In this document: positions 55,526-64,000 of the stretch, piece by piece
Layout of the letters: each line of letters opens with the position of its first letter
Position numbering within the stretch: the first letter of the stretch is position 1
From: Roseateles amylovorans
Lineage (GTDB): Bacteria; Pseudomonadota; Gammaproteobacteria; Burkholderiales; Burkholderiaceae_C
Reading direction: 5' to 3'
Assembly (NCBI RefSeq): GCF_025398155.2
Contig: NZ_CP104562.2
Span: 3,844,001 to 3,908,000, forward strand
DNA length: 64,000 nt
Translations under genes and position numbers: made by a program
The notes under the pieces: model-generated
Told to the model about the DNA's origin: nothing
The model's database searches: none
What the model saw: the letters and a program-made list of their open reading frames with translations, nothing else

Positions 55526-55924
55526 TCAATGGGTGGGATCGACCTGCGTAGCCGCCGGATCCAGACGCAGCACATCTTCAAGGATGCCCAGTTGTACCGG
55601 CTTGCCGAACAGATGGTCAAAGCCGAAGCAGTTGGTCAGCGCGCTCTTGCCGCAAGGCAGCGTGCCCGACAGCGCCACCAGCAGCACCTCGTCGGGACAC
55701 AGCTCGCGTGCCCGGCGCGCCAGCTCATAACCGTCCATGTCGGGCATTTCCAGATCGGCCACCAGGACCGTCGGCCGCTCCTGCCGCATGAGCTCCAAGG
55801 CCTGGCGACCGGAGCTGGCAGTTCTGACATGAAACCCGTCAGCCACGAGCGCAGCGCTCAGCGACGCCAGGGTGTCGGGCGCATCGTCAACGAGAAGAAC
55901 ACTGGGGAACGAAGTTGTAGGCAT
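55526..55924 (-). CDS. stand-alone response-regulator receiver domain
   Basis: 132 residues from ATG 55924. Receiver fold: VLLVDDAPDTLASL (acidic pair), VLVADLEMPDMDGYELARRA (phospho-acceptor Asp), VALSGTLP, and FGKPVQ (lysine). No output domain, so it works by protein contact (CheY-like) or as part of a phosphorelay. No kinase gene adjacent. Confidence 0.85.
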   Translation of the reverse strand: MPTTSFPSVLLVDDAPDTLASLSAALVADGFHVRTASSGRQALELMRQERPTVLVADLEMPDMDGYELARRARELCPDEVLLVALSGTLPCGKSALTNCFGFDHLFGKPVQLGILEDVLRLDPAATQVDPTH

Positions 55925-56158
55925 GTCGCAGGCCTTCGGGTAAAGGCGCCTGTTGTGACGGGACGCAAGGCCCCATGCCTGGGTCTCGGCAACCCCTGTT
56001 CCTGCCATTTCGACGGGTTACATCTCCTTGCGACCTCGCGTCTGACCTCTCGACGTGACCTCGCCTGGCGACCCAGCATGGCGCCCCTGTAAGGCGAGCC
56101 GATAGGGCCACCTTGTGGACACGCCCTCCCGACGGCTTGCCGTCCACAGTCGCCGAGG

Positions 56159-57382
56159 CTAACGATCGTCACCGCCGCGCCGGGGAATCCAGCGCCCCAA
56201 CAACACCGCCGCCAGCAAGGCCATGCCGCCGGTCACCGCGATCCCGCCCGCCAGCGAGACGCCCGCGACCAGCACCGACAGCAGCGCCGGGCCGCAAGAG
56301 GCGCCGACATCCGACAGGAAGCGCCACACGCCCAGGAAGTAGGCCCGCCCATGGCGCGGCGCATGGTCCGCACCCAGCGTCATGATCAGTCCCGATCCGA
56401 TGCCGTTGCCAAAGCCGATCGCGGTGGCGGCGATCAGCAGGGTGACGAAGCCGGTGGTGAAGGGCATCAGCAGCATCGCCGCGCCGATGATCACCATCGA
56501 CGGCACCGCCACCCAGCGGCGTCCCTTCAGGTCCATCACCCGGCCCGCGGGATAGAACAGCAGCATCTCCACCCCGCCAGCCAGGCCGTAGATCAGGGAG
56601 GCCACCGCCGGTGCCAGCGCCAGATGCTCCGCCCACAGCGGAATCACCGCCTGACGAGATGCCCGCACCGCGCTCACCAGCAGCACGCCCAGGCCGATGG
56701 TCAGAAACACCCGCTGGTGGTCCGCCAGGATGCGACCCAGCGTGACCGGTGCCGGCGCGGCATGTCCAGCAGGATGAGAGCTCTCCAGATCCGGTAGCCG
56801 AGCGCCCACCGCAGCCGCCGACAGCACACCGACGATGCCCACGCCGAACGCGGCCGTGATGCCGAAGGCATGCACCGCCGCCGCCGCCAGGAACGGGCCG
56901 ATGAACATCCCGATGCGCATCACGCCGCCCAGCGTCGACAAGGCCCGTGCCCGGTAGGCCGCGGGCACCGCCTCGGTCAGATAGCTCTGCCGCGCCAGGT
57001 TGTAGACCGCCTGCGACATGCCCACCATGAAGCAGCCGGCAGCGAACGGCACCAGCCCATGGGTCAGCACGCAAAGCGCCATCCCCAGCGCGCTCCACAG
57101 CCCGGCCGCGACGATCGCCCAGCGCTCGCCCCAGCGCATGGTGATCACCGAAGCCGGAATGTTGTTGAGCAGCGATCCCAGGCTGATCAGCGTCACCACG
57201 AAGGCCGCCATCGACACCGACGCCCCGAGATCGCGCGCCATCAAGGGCACGATGGGCAGGATGGCGCCCTCCCCCAGGCCGAACAGCAGGGACGGCCCGA
57301 ACGCGGGAACGGCAATGCGCCGGAGCGAGAAGGTGGAAGCGGGCCTGGGCGCGGGCTCGGACGTGAGGGGCGAAGACGACAT
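56159..57382 (-). CDS. MFS transporter
   Basis: 407 residues from ATG 57382, twelve membrane segments. GLGEGAILPIVPLMARDLGAS opens the first; the loop MRWGERW takes the place of the usual D-R-x-G-R signature; LIYGLAGGVEMLLFYPAGRVMDLKGRRW lies in the second half. Inner-membrane drug or metabolite exporter; substrate unknown. Confidence 0.88.
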   Translation of the reverse strand: MSSSPLTSEPAPRPASTFSLRRIAVPAFGPSLLFGLGEGAILPIVPLMARDLGASVSMAAFVVTLISLGSLLNNIPASVITMRWGERWAIVAAGLWSALGMALCVLTHGLVPFAAGCFMVGMSQAVYNLARQSYLTEAVPAAYRARALSTLGGVMRIGMFIGPFLAAAAVHAFGITAAFGVGIVGVLSAAAVGARLPDLESSHPAGHAAPAPVTLGRILADHQRVFLTIGLGVLLVSAVRASRQAVIPLWAEHLALAPAVASLIYGLAGGVEMLLFYPAGRVMDLKGRRWVAVPSMVIIGAAMLLMPFTTGFVTLLIAATAIGFGNGIGSGLIMTLGADHAPRHGRAYFLGVWRFLSDVGASCGPALLSVLVAGVSLAGGIAVTGGMALLAAVLLGRWIPRRGGDDR

Positions 57383-57754
57383 GGGGCAGTCGCGCCTGAG
57401 GCCAGGCACGCATGACGGCGAACGAGAGCGCCATTCTCCCGCCCAGGCTTCACCGGTGGGCGCCGTCGCCGATCACAGGCGCCGACAGCCGCACGGCGAC
57501 GCGCACAGGACGAGGGACACGGGCATCCGACTTGCCGAATCACCGCAGCATGATCTGGCCGAGGCGCGAGCCCCGCCGGACGCCACAGCGCCGGCGGCTC
57601 GCGACCGCAACGCCGGCTGGATCACTCGGCGCATCGTCCAGGGTCACCGTGAGACCCCCGTCGATGCGTGTCCGTCATCCCTGTTGCCGCTGCCGAGGTC
57701 GCGCGATCGTTTCGCGCGGACACGGCGCGCAACGCCCCCCAGGAGGAACGCCTC

Positions 57755-58267
57755 GTGTCCTTGACCATCACCATCAACGGCTCACCGGTCCCACTGCCCG
57801 AGGACCCACGGGTCTCGCTGCTGGACTTCCTGCGTGAACATCTGCAACTGGCCGGCGCCAAGAAGGGCTGCAACCAGGGCGCCTGCGGAGCCTGCACCGT
57901 GCTGGCGGACGGCGAACGTGTGCTGTCCTGCCTGGCCCTGGCGGTGCAGTACCAGGGCCGGTCCATCACCACCATCGAGGGTCTGGCCTCGCAGGACGGG
58001 CTGCATCCGCTGCAGCAAGCGTTCATCGACCACGACGGCTTTCAATGCGGCTACTGCACGCCCGGCCAGATCTGCTCGGCCGTGGGCATGGCCGAGGAAT
58101 GGCAGCGCGGCGTGCCCAGCCACGTCACCCAGGACCTCAACACCCGAACCATCCGACTCACCCGCGAGGAACTGCGGGAGCGGATGAGCGGCAATCTTTG
58201 CCGATGCGGCGCCTACAACGGCATCGTGGAAGCCATTGCCACCCATTGCGGCGAGGTGGCCCCATGA
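57755..58267 (+). CDS. paoA: aldehyde dehydrogenase [2Fe-2S] subunit PaoA-like
   Basis: 170 residues from a GTG with AGGAGG 8 bases upstream (an ATG frame from 57668 is less likely). Plant-type 2Fe-2S: GCNQGACGACTVLADGE plus Cys in RVLSCLA; second cluster: FQCGYCTPGQICSA and NLCRCGAYNGI. Small subunit of a periplasmic-type molybdenum aldehyde oxidoreductase. No Tat signal is visible at this start, unlike E. coli PaoA. Overlaps paoB (ATGA). Confidence 0.87.
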   Translation: MSLTITINGSPVPLPEDPRVSLLDFLREHLQLAGAKKGCNQGACGACTVLADGERVLSCLALAVQYQGRSITTIEGLASQDGLHPLQQAFIDHDGFQCGYCTPGQICSAVGMAEEWQRGVPSHVTQDLNTRTIRLTREELRERMSGNLCRCGAYNGIVEAIATHCGEVAP

Positions 58268-59250
58268 AGCCCTTCACCTACCTGCGCGTGGGCGACACGG
58301 CGGACGCCGTCCGATGGGGCCGCGAGCCGGGGACCCGCTACCTCGGCGGCGGCACCAACCTGGTCGATCTGCTGCGCGAGACCTTGGAGCAGCCGGACCG
58401 GTTGGTTGATGTGACCGCGCTGTCCACCGAGATCGAGCCGCGGGACGACGGCAGCCTGCTCATCGGCGCCGCCGTACGCAACACGGCGCTGGCCGCGCAT
58501 CCCGCCGTGCGAGACCGCTTCCCGATGCTGAGCCGCGCCATCATGGCCGGCGCGTCCGCCCAGGTGCGCAACATGGCCACCGTCGGCGGCAACCTGATGC
58601 AGCGCACCCGCTGCGCCTATTTCTATGACGACGAAGGCGCCCGCTGCAACAAGCGCAGCCCGGGCCAGGGCTGCGATGCCATCGAGGGCTTCAATCGCAT
58701 GCACGCCATCCTCGGCGCCTCTTCGGACTGCGTGGCGACGCATCCGTCAGACATGTGCGTCGCGTTGGCGGCGCTGGGCGCGGTGGTCCATCTCAACCAT
58801 GCCGACGGCGACCGATCGCTGCCGCTGACCGATCTGCACCGGCTGCCCGAAGACCGTCCCGACCTCGACACCGTGCTGCGTCCCGGCGAGCTGATCACCG
58901 CGATCGAACTGCCGCCCCTGCCCTTCGGCCGGCGCGCCACCTACCGCAAAGTGCGGGACCGCGCGAGCTATGCCTTCGCGCTGGTCTCGGTGGCCGCGGC
59001 CCTGGAACTGGACGGCGACACGGTCAAGGAGGTGCGGCTGGCCTTCGGCGGCGTGGCCCACAAGCCGTGGCGCGGTTTCAAAGCCGAGGCGATGCTGAAG
59101 GGCCAACCGGCCACGTCGGCGGCTTTCCTGGCCGCCGCCGACGCCGAATTCGCCGATGCCCGACCGCTCAGCCACAACGGCTTCAAAGTGGAACTGGCCC
59201 GCCGCACGCTGCATGCCGTGCTGCTCGAACTGACGGAGATGACCCCATGA
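58264..59250 (+). CDS. paoB: aldehyde dehydrogenase FAD subunit PaoB-like
   Basis: 328 residues. FAD site GTRYLGGGTNLVDLLRE and SAQVRNMATVGGNLMQRTRC. The cysteine-rich insertion CAYFYDDEGARCNKRSPGQG (plus following C) carries the extra [4Fe-4S] cluster that distinguishes PaoB from ordinary xanthine-dehydrogenase FAD subunits. Overlaps both neighbours by 4 bases. Confidence 0.9.
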   Translation: MKPFTYLRVGDTADAVRWGREPGTRYLGGGTNLVDLLRETLEQPDRLVDVTALSTEIEPRDDGSLLIGAAVRNTALAAHPAVRDRFPMLSRAIMAGASAQVRNMATVGGNLMQRTRCAYFYDDEGARCNKRSPGQGCDAIEGFNRMHAILGASSDCVATHPSDMCVALAALGAVVHLNHADGDRSLPLTDLHRLPEDRPDLDTVLRPGELITAIELPPLPFGRRATYRKVRDRASYAFALVSVAAALELDGDTVKEVRLAFGGVAHKPWRGFKAEAMLKGQPATSAAFLAAADAEFADARPLSHNGFKVELARRTLHAVLLELTEMTP

Positions 59251-61559
59251 GCCTGCTCAAGGATGCCGCCCAGGCGGTGATGAAGAAAGCCATCGAAGTC
59301 GCACCCGACGCGTGGATGCCCGGCGGCCAGCCGGATCCGCTGATCGCGCAGCGCGACGGACTGATCGGCGCCCCCATCTCGCGGGTGGACGGCGCACTGA
59401 AGGTGCAAGGCCAGGCGCGTTTCGCAGCGGAGTTCCCGATCGAGGGCATGCGCTACGCCGCCCTGGTCTTCAGCACCATCGCCAAAGGCCGGATCACGGC
59501 GATCGACACCGCCGCCGCTGAAGCAGCGCCGGGCGTGTCGCTGGTGATGACGCATCACAACGCCCCGAAGATGCAGCCGGCGCCGCTGTTCCTGACCAAG
59601 AGCAAGGCGGCCGGTGGCGACGACCTGCCCATCATGCAGGACGACCGCGTCCACTGGAACGGTCAGCCGATCGCCCTGGTGCTGGCGCAGACCCAGGAGC
59701 AGGCGGACCATGCCGCGTCGCTGATCAGCGCCGACTACGCAGTGGAGCCGGCCACCACCTCGTTTGCGCAGGCCAAGGCGAATGGCACCAAGCCGGGCGT
59801 GTTCCAGGGAGAGACCCTGGAAGTGGCGATCGGCGACGCGGAAGCCGCCTTGAAGGCGGCGCCGCACCGTGTCGACGCCACCTACACCACGCCGCGTCAC
59901 AACCACAACCCGATCGAGCTGCATGCGGCGACCGTGGTCTGGGACGGTGACGAGCTCTTCGTCCACGATGCGACGCAAGGCGTGGCGCACACCGCCTGGT
60001 CGCTGGCGCAGATCTTCGGCGTGGACGAGAAGCAGGTGCATGTGACCTCGCCGTTTGTCGGCGGTGGCTTCGGCAGCAAGACGCTCTGGCGGCACCAGAT
60101 CCTGGCCGCCGCTGCGGCGCGGCTGGCGAAATGTCCGGTGCGGATCATGCTGTCCCGAGAAGGCGTCTATCGGGTGGTCGGCGGCCGGACCAACACCGAG
60201 CAACGGGTCGCCCTCGGCGCGCAAGCGGATGGGCGCTTCGACGCACTGATCCACACCGGCACCGTGGCGATGACGGCCCACAACAACATGCCGGAGCCCT
60301 TCATCCTGCCGGCGCGTTGCGTGTACGCGGCCGGCAGTTTCAAGCTCGCGGTGGAGGTGGCCGAGGTCGACATGTTGGCCAACACCTTCATGCGCGCGCC
60401 CGGCGAATCGGTGGGCACCTTCGGGCTGGAATCCGCCATCGACGAGCTGGCGGCCTCGATGGGCATGGACCCGATCGAACTCCGACTGCGCAATGAACCG
60501 GACAAGGATCCCACCACCGGCACACCGTTCTCCTCCCGCCATCTGGTCCAGGCCTACCGGGATGGCGCCGAGCGCTTCGGCTGGCATCGACGGGTGGCCA
60601 CCCCGGGCTCGCGTCGTGAGGGCGAATGGCTGGTCGGCATGGGCTGCGCCACGGCCACCTATCCCTACTACCGCATGCCCGGCGGCGCGGCACGCATCTC
60701 GCTGTCCTCGTCCGGCTATGTGACGGTGGACATCGCCGCGCACGAGATGGGCATGGGCACCGCGACGGCGCACACCCAGATCACCGCGCAACGGCTGGGT
60801 CTGCCGATGTCGCTCATCCGCTTCCGCTATGGGGATTCATCCTTCCCGGGCCTGGTACTGGCGGGCGGCTCGCAGCAGACCGCCTCGATCGGCAAGTCGG
60901 TGATGATGGCCTGTGAGGCCCTCAAGGCCGAACTGCTGGAGACGGTCGATAAGCAATCGCCGCTCGCCGGCCTCAAGCCCGAGGACGTGGAAGCCCGCGA
61001 TGGCGCGCTGTTCAAGCGCGATGAGCCTTCGCGCTCCGAAACCTATGCCACGCTGCTGGCACGCGCAGGACGCGATGAGGTGGTGGCCGAAGCCAGCGCC
61101 CCGCCACCGCTGGAAACGCAGCACTGGTCGATGCATTCGTTCGGCGCGATGTTCTGCGAGGTGCGGGTCAATGCGGTGACCGGAGAGCCGCGCGTCAGCC
61201 GATTCCTCGGCTCGTTCGACTGCGGCCGCATCATCAACGCGAAGCTGGCGGCCAGCCAGTTCCGCGGCGGCATCGTGATGGGCCTGGGCCTGGCATTGAC
61301 CGAAGAAACCGAGTTCGATGAGCGCAATGGACGGATCATGAATCCGAATCTCTCGGACTATCACGTCCCGGTCCAGATGGATGTGCCGGACATCGACGTG
61401 ATCTGGACCGACATCGCCGATCCCCACGCTCCCATGGGGGCCCATGGGGTCGGAGAAATCGGCATCACCGGGGTCGGTGCCGCAGTGGCCAACGCGGTCT
61501 TCAACGCCTGCGGGAAACGGGTCAGGGATCTGCCGATTCGGCTGGATCAATTGATGTGA
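59247..61559 (+). CDS. paoC: aldehyde dehydrogenase molybdenum subunit PaoC-like
   Basis: 770 residues. Binds the molybdenum cofactor and oxidises aldehydes, mostly aromatic ones in E. coli. Landmarks: GQARFAAEFPIEGMRYA, FVGGGFGSKTLWRHQ, NTFMRAPGESVGTFGLESAI, GGSQQTASIGKSV and catalytic glutamate in AHGVGEIGITGVGAAVANA. The usual companion maturation factor (XdhC/PaoD) is not next to it within this window. Confidence 0.92.
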   Translation: MSLLKDAAQAVMKKAIEVAPDAWMPGGQPDPLIAQRDGLIGAPISRVDGALKVQGQARFAAEFPIEGMRYAALVFSTIAKGRITAIDTAAAEAAPGVSLVMTHHNAPKMQPAPLFLTKSKAAGGDDLPIMQDDRVHWNGQPIALVLAQTQEQADHAASLISADYAVEPATTSFAQAKANGTKPGVFQGETLEVAIGDAEAALKAAPHRVDATYTTPRHNHNPIELHAATVVWDGDELFVHDATQGVAHTAWSLAQIFGVDEKQVHVTSPFVGGGFGSKTLWRHQILAAAAARLAKCPVRIMLSREGVYRVVGGRTNTEQRVALGAQADGRFDALIHTGTVAMTAHNNMPEPFILPARCVYAAGSFKLAVEVAEVDMLANTFMRAPGESVGTFGLESAIDELAASMGMDPIELRLRNEPDKDPTTGTPFSSRHLVQAYRDGAERFGWHRRVATPGSRREGEWLVGMGCATATYPYYRMPGGAARISLSSSGYVTVDIAAHEMGMGTATAHTQITAQRLGLPMSLIRFRYGDSSFPGLVLAGGSQQTASIGKSVMMACEALKAELLETVDKQSPLAGLKPEDVEARDGALFKRDEPSRSETYATLLARAGRDEVVAEASAPPPLETQHWSMHSFGAMFCEVRVNAVTGEPRVSRFLGSFDCGRIINAKLAASQFRGGIVMGLGLALTEETEFDERNGRIMNPNLSDYHVPVQMDVPDIDVIWTDIADPHAPMGAHGVGEIGITGVGAAVANAVFNACGKRVRDLPIRLDQLM

Positions 61560-61576
61560 CAGTGAGCGTGGGCAAG

Positions 61577-61620
61577 GCTTGTGCTTGTGCTTGTGCTTGT
61601 GCTGGTGCTGGTGCTGGTGC
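61577..61620. repeat. GCTTGT / GCTGGT hexanucleotide tract
   Basis: About seven 6-base units, the first four GCTTGT and the rest GCTGGT, 17 bases after the paoC stop. Confidence 0.9.
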
Positions 61621-61900
61621 GGGCTGCCCGCTCTGCCAAGACCGTGGTGGCACACGCTTGGAAATTGGCCTATGGTCTTCGCGTTGGGGCAGTCGCACAG
61701 CGTTCGACGCGGACGGCTACTCGCCTCGCCGCCAGCCCGCGCCCATCGCCTGACCGCCCACCTGCTCCGACCGAGCCCGGCCAGAAGCAGCCATGGCCCC
61801 TCCTCGTCAGGCGCTCCGCATTCCTCCTCGGGGCCATGGCCGCTTCCGGCCTCCTATCCATCCACCGTGTACTCGCACGAACCGCATGCCACACGGTAGT

Positions 61901-62006
61901 TGCCACTGCCACTGCCACGGGCACTGCCACTGCCACTGCCACTGCCACTGCCACTGCCACTGCCATTGCCATTGCCATTGCCATTGCATTGCCATTGCCA
62001 TTGCCA
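61901..62006. repeat. TGCCAC / TGCCAT hexanucleotide array
   Basis: About seventeen near-perfect 6-base units over 106 bases; the left half is TGCCAC, the right half TGCCAT with one slipped unit (TTGCAT). The switch between two variants suggests expansion by slippage. Confidence 0.95.
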
Positions 62007-62114
62007 CGTGGCACGTTCCACACGCCACATGGGCCTCGGCCGATGTAGGCAGTCGCAAATGTCGCGTGTTTGTTGCTCGCACCCGGTCTTCGACCTGGTC
62101 TCGAAACGCCCTCG

Positions 62115-63077
62115 TCAGGCGGAGACCATCGTGCGAAATTCAAGCGCATTGGGCACAGCCTCGCCGGAGGCCGTGTTGTCGAAGATGGCCCAGCGGTCCG
62201 CGGTGTCAGGCCACTGTTGCCACGCGAGGGCACGCTCGTTGAGCCACGCGGCGTCGTAGCGGGACCAGTAGACCCGGGGCGACCCATGCCATCGGTGGTA
62301 GATGACGGCGCCCGCCCCATCACCATGGGGCCCCAACCAGCCCCCGGGCAGCGCCGCCGCAGGCTCCCGCGCCGGATCCGCAGCCACACGGCCGACGCGC
62401 ATCGCCACCAGCAAGGCATCGGCCTTGGGCTGGAACCAGCTGGCGTGTCGCGGCTCGCAGACGACCGCGCCGTCGAAACGCTGGCGCAGCAGATCGAAGA
62501 ATGTGCGCACCGGCCGCGACTCAAAGGCCATCGACGGCGGCAGTTGCACCAGCAACACCGCCAGCTTGGACCCCAGTCCGGACACTTCATCGAGGAATTG
62601 CGCCAGCGGCTGCCGAGCACGTCGCAACGCGCCCTCGTGGGTGATCGCCCTTGGCAGCTTCACGGCGAATCGGAAGTGGGGCGGCGTTTCCTCGGCCCAG
62701 CGCACATAGGTGTCGGGCCGATGGCGGCGATAGAACGACGTGTTGATCTCGGCACAGTGGAGAACCTGGGCGAAGCGCGCCAAGTGGCTGCCCTCCGCAG
62801 GGAACGCATCGGCCGAAGCGCGAGGAATGCTCCAGCCCGCCGTGCCAATGTGGGTGCGGCTGGCTCCCACGAGATGCGGCATGGCGCCGTGGTTGGATCG
62901 GGCGGTGGATTTGGCGGTGGATTCGCCGGTGGACTTGGCGGTGGATTTGTGGGAGGTATCGGAGGCCCCTTCGGACGCGGGCGATGCGGCGTTGGAAGCG
63001 TCATTCGCACCAGGCGCGGGCCGATGCCCACGGCGTCGGCGCTGTGTCGAGACCGCGCTGGAGGTCGACGTGCTCAT
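62115..63077 (-). CDS. DUF72 (YecE-like) protein with repeat-encoded N-terminus
   Basis: 320 residues from ATG 63077, which overlaps the preceding stop (ATGA). TIM-barrel DUF72 marks: THIGTAGWSIPRASADAFP, FAQVLHCAEINTSFYRRHRP, YVRWAEETPPHFRFAVKLPR, YHRWHGSPRVYWSRYD. The first ~65 residues are not part of the domain and include STAKSTGESTAKSTARS, encoded by 12-base repeats at about 62890-62950. Function of the family is unknown; the coupling to a DNA glycosylase gene hints at a nucleic-acid role. Confidence 0.85.
   Translation of the reverse strand: MSTSTSSAVSTQRRRRGHRPAPGANDASNAASPASEGASDTSHKSTAKSTGESTAKSTARSNHGAMPHLVGASRTHIGTAGWSIPRASADAFPAEGSHLARFAQVLHCAEINTSFYRRHRPDTYVRWAEETPPHFRFAVKLPRAITHEGALRRARQPLAQFLDEVSGLGSKLAVLLVQLPPSMAFESRPVRTFFDLLRQRFDGAVVCEPRHASWFQPKADALLVAMRVGRVAADPAREPAAALPGGWLGPHGDGAGAVIYHRWHGSPRVYWSRYDAAWLNERALAWQQWPDTADRWAIFDNTASGEAVPNALEFRTMVSA
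62890..62950. repeat. 12-bp repeats in DUF72 gene
   Basis: Four to five imperfect copies of GGCGGTGGATTT in tandem on the plus strand, within the non-conserved N-terminal part of the DUF72 gene. Confidence 0.85.
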
Positions 63078-63754
63078 GCGAAGCGACGACTCAGGAACCG
63101 CGAGCCTGCCAAGCCGAAGCGCCACGGCAGGTCCATCGCCTTCGAGATGCCGATCCGCGGTCCGCAGACCACCTCATGCCCCGTGGTCCCCGTGGTGGGG
63201 GCCCATTGGCGCCATTCGAACGGAGGCTCGTCCATGGGCAGGCCGTCGTGCGCGCGGGTGATGCCCAGCGCTTGCGCCACCCGCCCCGGTCCCGCGCACA
63301 GCAGGCGGATGTCCTGCACACGGCGCCGCGCGCGCATGTGCTCGATGCCGGTTGTCGGCTCCAGGGCGCGGATCAGCACCGCCGCCCCATGCCCACGCTC
63401 GCGGCACACCACGTTCAAGCACCAGTGCAAGCCATAGGAGCGGTAGACATAGGCGATGCCGGGCGGACCGAACATCGACGCATTGCGCGGCCGCTCCCCA
63501 CCGTGGCTGTGGGATGCCGGGTCGTCGGCGTCATAGGCCTCGGTCTCGACGATCCGCCCGCCCACACCCTCCACCAACAGCTCCACGCCAATGAGCGCAC
63601 GGGCGAGCAGGACCGGTGAGGCATCAAAGTCCGGTGTGAGATGCGCCGGTGCAGGGTTCGCGGCATCGACACGATCGGCGACCAGCGGGCGCTGGGTGCC
63701 GGGATGCGTCAAGGTTCCGCGTGCTGTCATGAGGCTGTGCTGAAGCAGGTTCAT
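63074..63754 (-). CDS. 3-methyladenine DNA glycosylase (AAG/Mpg family)
   Basis: 226 residues from ATG 63754. Base-excision enzyme removing alkylated purines: LLARALIGVELLVEGVGGRI, IVETEAYDADDPASHS with the catalytic glutamate, GPPGIAYVYRSYGLHWCLNV, AVLIRALEPT, LCAGPGRVAQALGI. The first ~45 residues are variable. Operon with the DUF72 gene by a 4-base overlap. Confidence 0.9.
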   Translation of the reverse strand: MNLLQHSLMTARGTLTHPGTQRPLVADRVDAANPAPAHLTPDFDASPVLLARALIGVELLVEGVGGRIVETEAYDADDPASHSHGGERPRNASMFGPPGIAYVYRSYGLHWCLNVVCRERGHGAAVLIRALEPTTGIEHMRARRRVQDIRLLCAGPGRVAQALGITRAHDGLPMDEPPFEWRQWAPTTGTTGHEVVCGPRIGISKAMDLPWRFGLAGSRFLSRRFA

Positions 63755-63814
63755 CCGAGAACGGCAAACCACTCGCCTGACACCACGGCGCTGAACGCTG
63801 ACGGACCAGGAGAA

Positions 63815-63842
63815 TCAGCGATCTCAGCGATCTCAGCGATCG
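63815..63842. repeat. TCAGCGATC triplicate
   Basis: Three tandem copies of the 9-base unit TCAGCGATC, about 60 bases upstream of the glycosylase start. Could be operators or neutral. Confidence 0.85.
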
Positions 63843-63914
63843 ACATCCCCTGTCACCGCAGCGTCTCGGATCCGCTGCGCTGACTCACGAATCAATGCCC
63901 CAACGGCGCTCCGC

Positions 63915-64000
63915 TCAGTTCAGCGACTTCAGCGGATGCGTCGCGGCGGTCCATGGGCTCTGGAAGAAGGCCAGTACATCGGCGCGGCTGACAGCGTCCA
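63915..64000 (-). CDS. C-terminal end of an unidentified gene
   Basis: The final 28 codons read …AVSRADVLAFFQSPWTAATH then PLKSLN and TGA; the rest lies beyond the window. Codon use is normal for this genome. Too short to identify. Confidence 0.55.
   Translation of the reverse strand, partial: DAVSRADVLAFFQSPWTAATHPLKSLN

Larger units (their letters stand above)
61560..62114. other. repeat-bearing intergenic region after paoC
   Basis: No credible gene. It carries two hexanucleotide tracts (61577-61620 and 61901-62006). Open frames across it translate into MAMAVAVA or HCHCHC strings and are products of the repeat. Confidence 0.6.

Noticed and set aside
61901..62006. Possible CRISPR array
   Set aside because: Units are 6 bases with no unique spacers and no cas genes nearby; it is a simple tandem repeat.
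61793..62242. Open frames with HCHCHC or MAMAVAVA strings
   Set aside because: Direct translation of the hexanucleotide array; no start signal and no sequence character outside the repeat.

Overview
The window is chromosomal DNA of a GC-rich, Gram-negative bacterium. Outer-membrane porin, Lrp, Hsp33, RdgC, DusA, an ssuEADCB operon and an abundance of NtaA/SfnB-type sulfur enzymes point to the order Burkholderiales, probably the Roseateles/Mitsuaria-like part of it (inference from gene content and codon use; no marker gene is present). No rRNA, tRNA or CRISPR array is visible.

Layout. 1-3.1 kb: end of a glycosyltransferase and a large di-haem cytochrome lipoprotein. 3.7-5.7 kb: a toxin/immunity graveyard, with a DUF4265 stub, an intact immunity-like gene overlapping an orphan toxin C-terminus, and a 5'-truncated IS256-family element fused to the toxin fragment. 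5.9-18.4 kb: one long minus-strand sulfur-scavenging block, with SfnB-like oxidoreductase, a MetN-MetQ chimaera, an NtaA/SnaA-type monooxygenase, an SsuA/C/B-like transporter and then a classical ssuEADCB operon; together they import organosulfur compounds and release sulfite with reduced flavin. 18.8-27.3 kb: a two-component system followed by a LamB-like porin and a gtsABCD-type sugar ABC transporter closed by a strong terminator.

27.4-46 kb: housekeeping and metabolic genes on both strands (TspO-like membrane protein, UvrD-family helicase, hslO, gamma-carbonic anhydrase, DUF455, two EamA exporters, Lrp regulator and omega-aminotransferase, DUF3052, PIG-L deacetylase, AstE/AspA-like, DsbA-like, rdgC, secreted PLD-like protein, ogt, dusA). 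The helicase has a CTGT-N8-ACAG LexA box filling the spacer of its promoter.

46.1-50.2 kb: an island next to the 5' end of dusA, a known integration site. It holds a frameshifted integrase stub, an AT-richer DUF4157 (eCIS-associated) gene with a broken zinc motif and an unrecognised C-terminus, an IS3-family remnant, and a Shedu-like (DUF4263) nuclease gene with an unknown partner. This is the accessory part most worth following up.

50.3-64 kb: FUSC transporter, YkgJ-type protein, zinc alcohol dehydrogenase, stand-alone receiver, MFS exporter, paoABC-type aldehyde dehydrogenase, and a DUF72/3-methyladenine glycosylase pair. Short tandem repeats of 6-12 bp recur in intergenic DNA and inside several genes, where they encode low-complexity tails or insertions.
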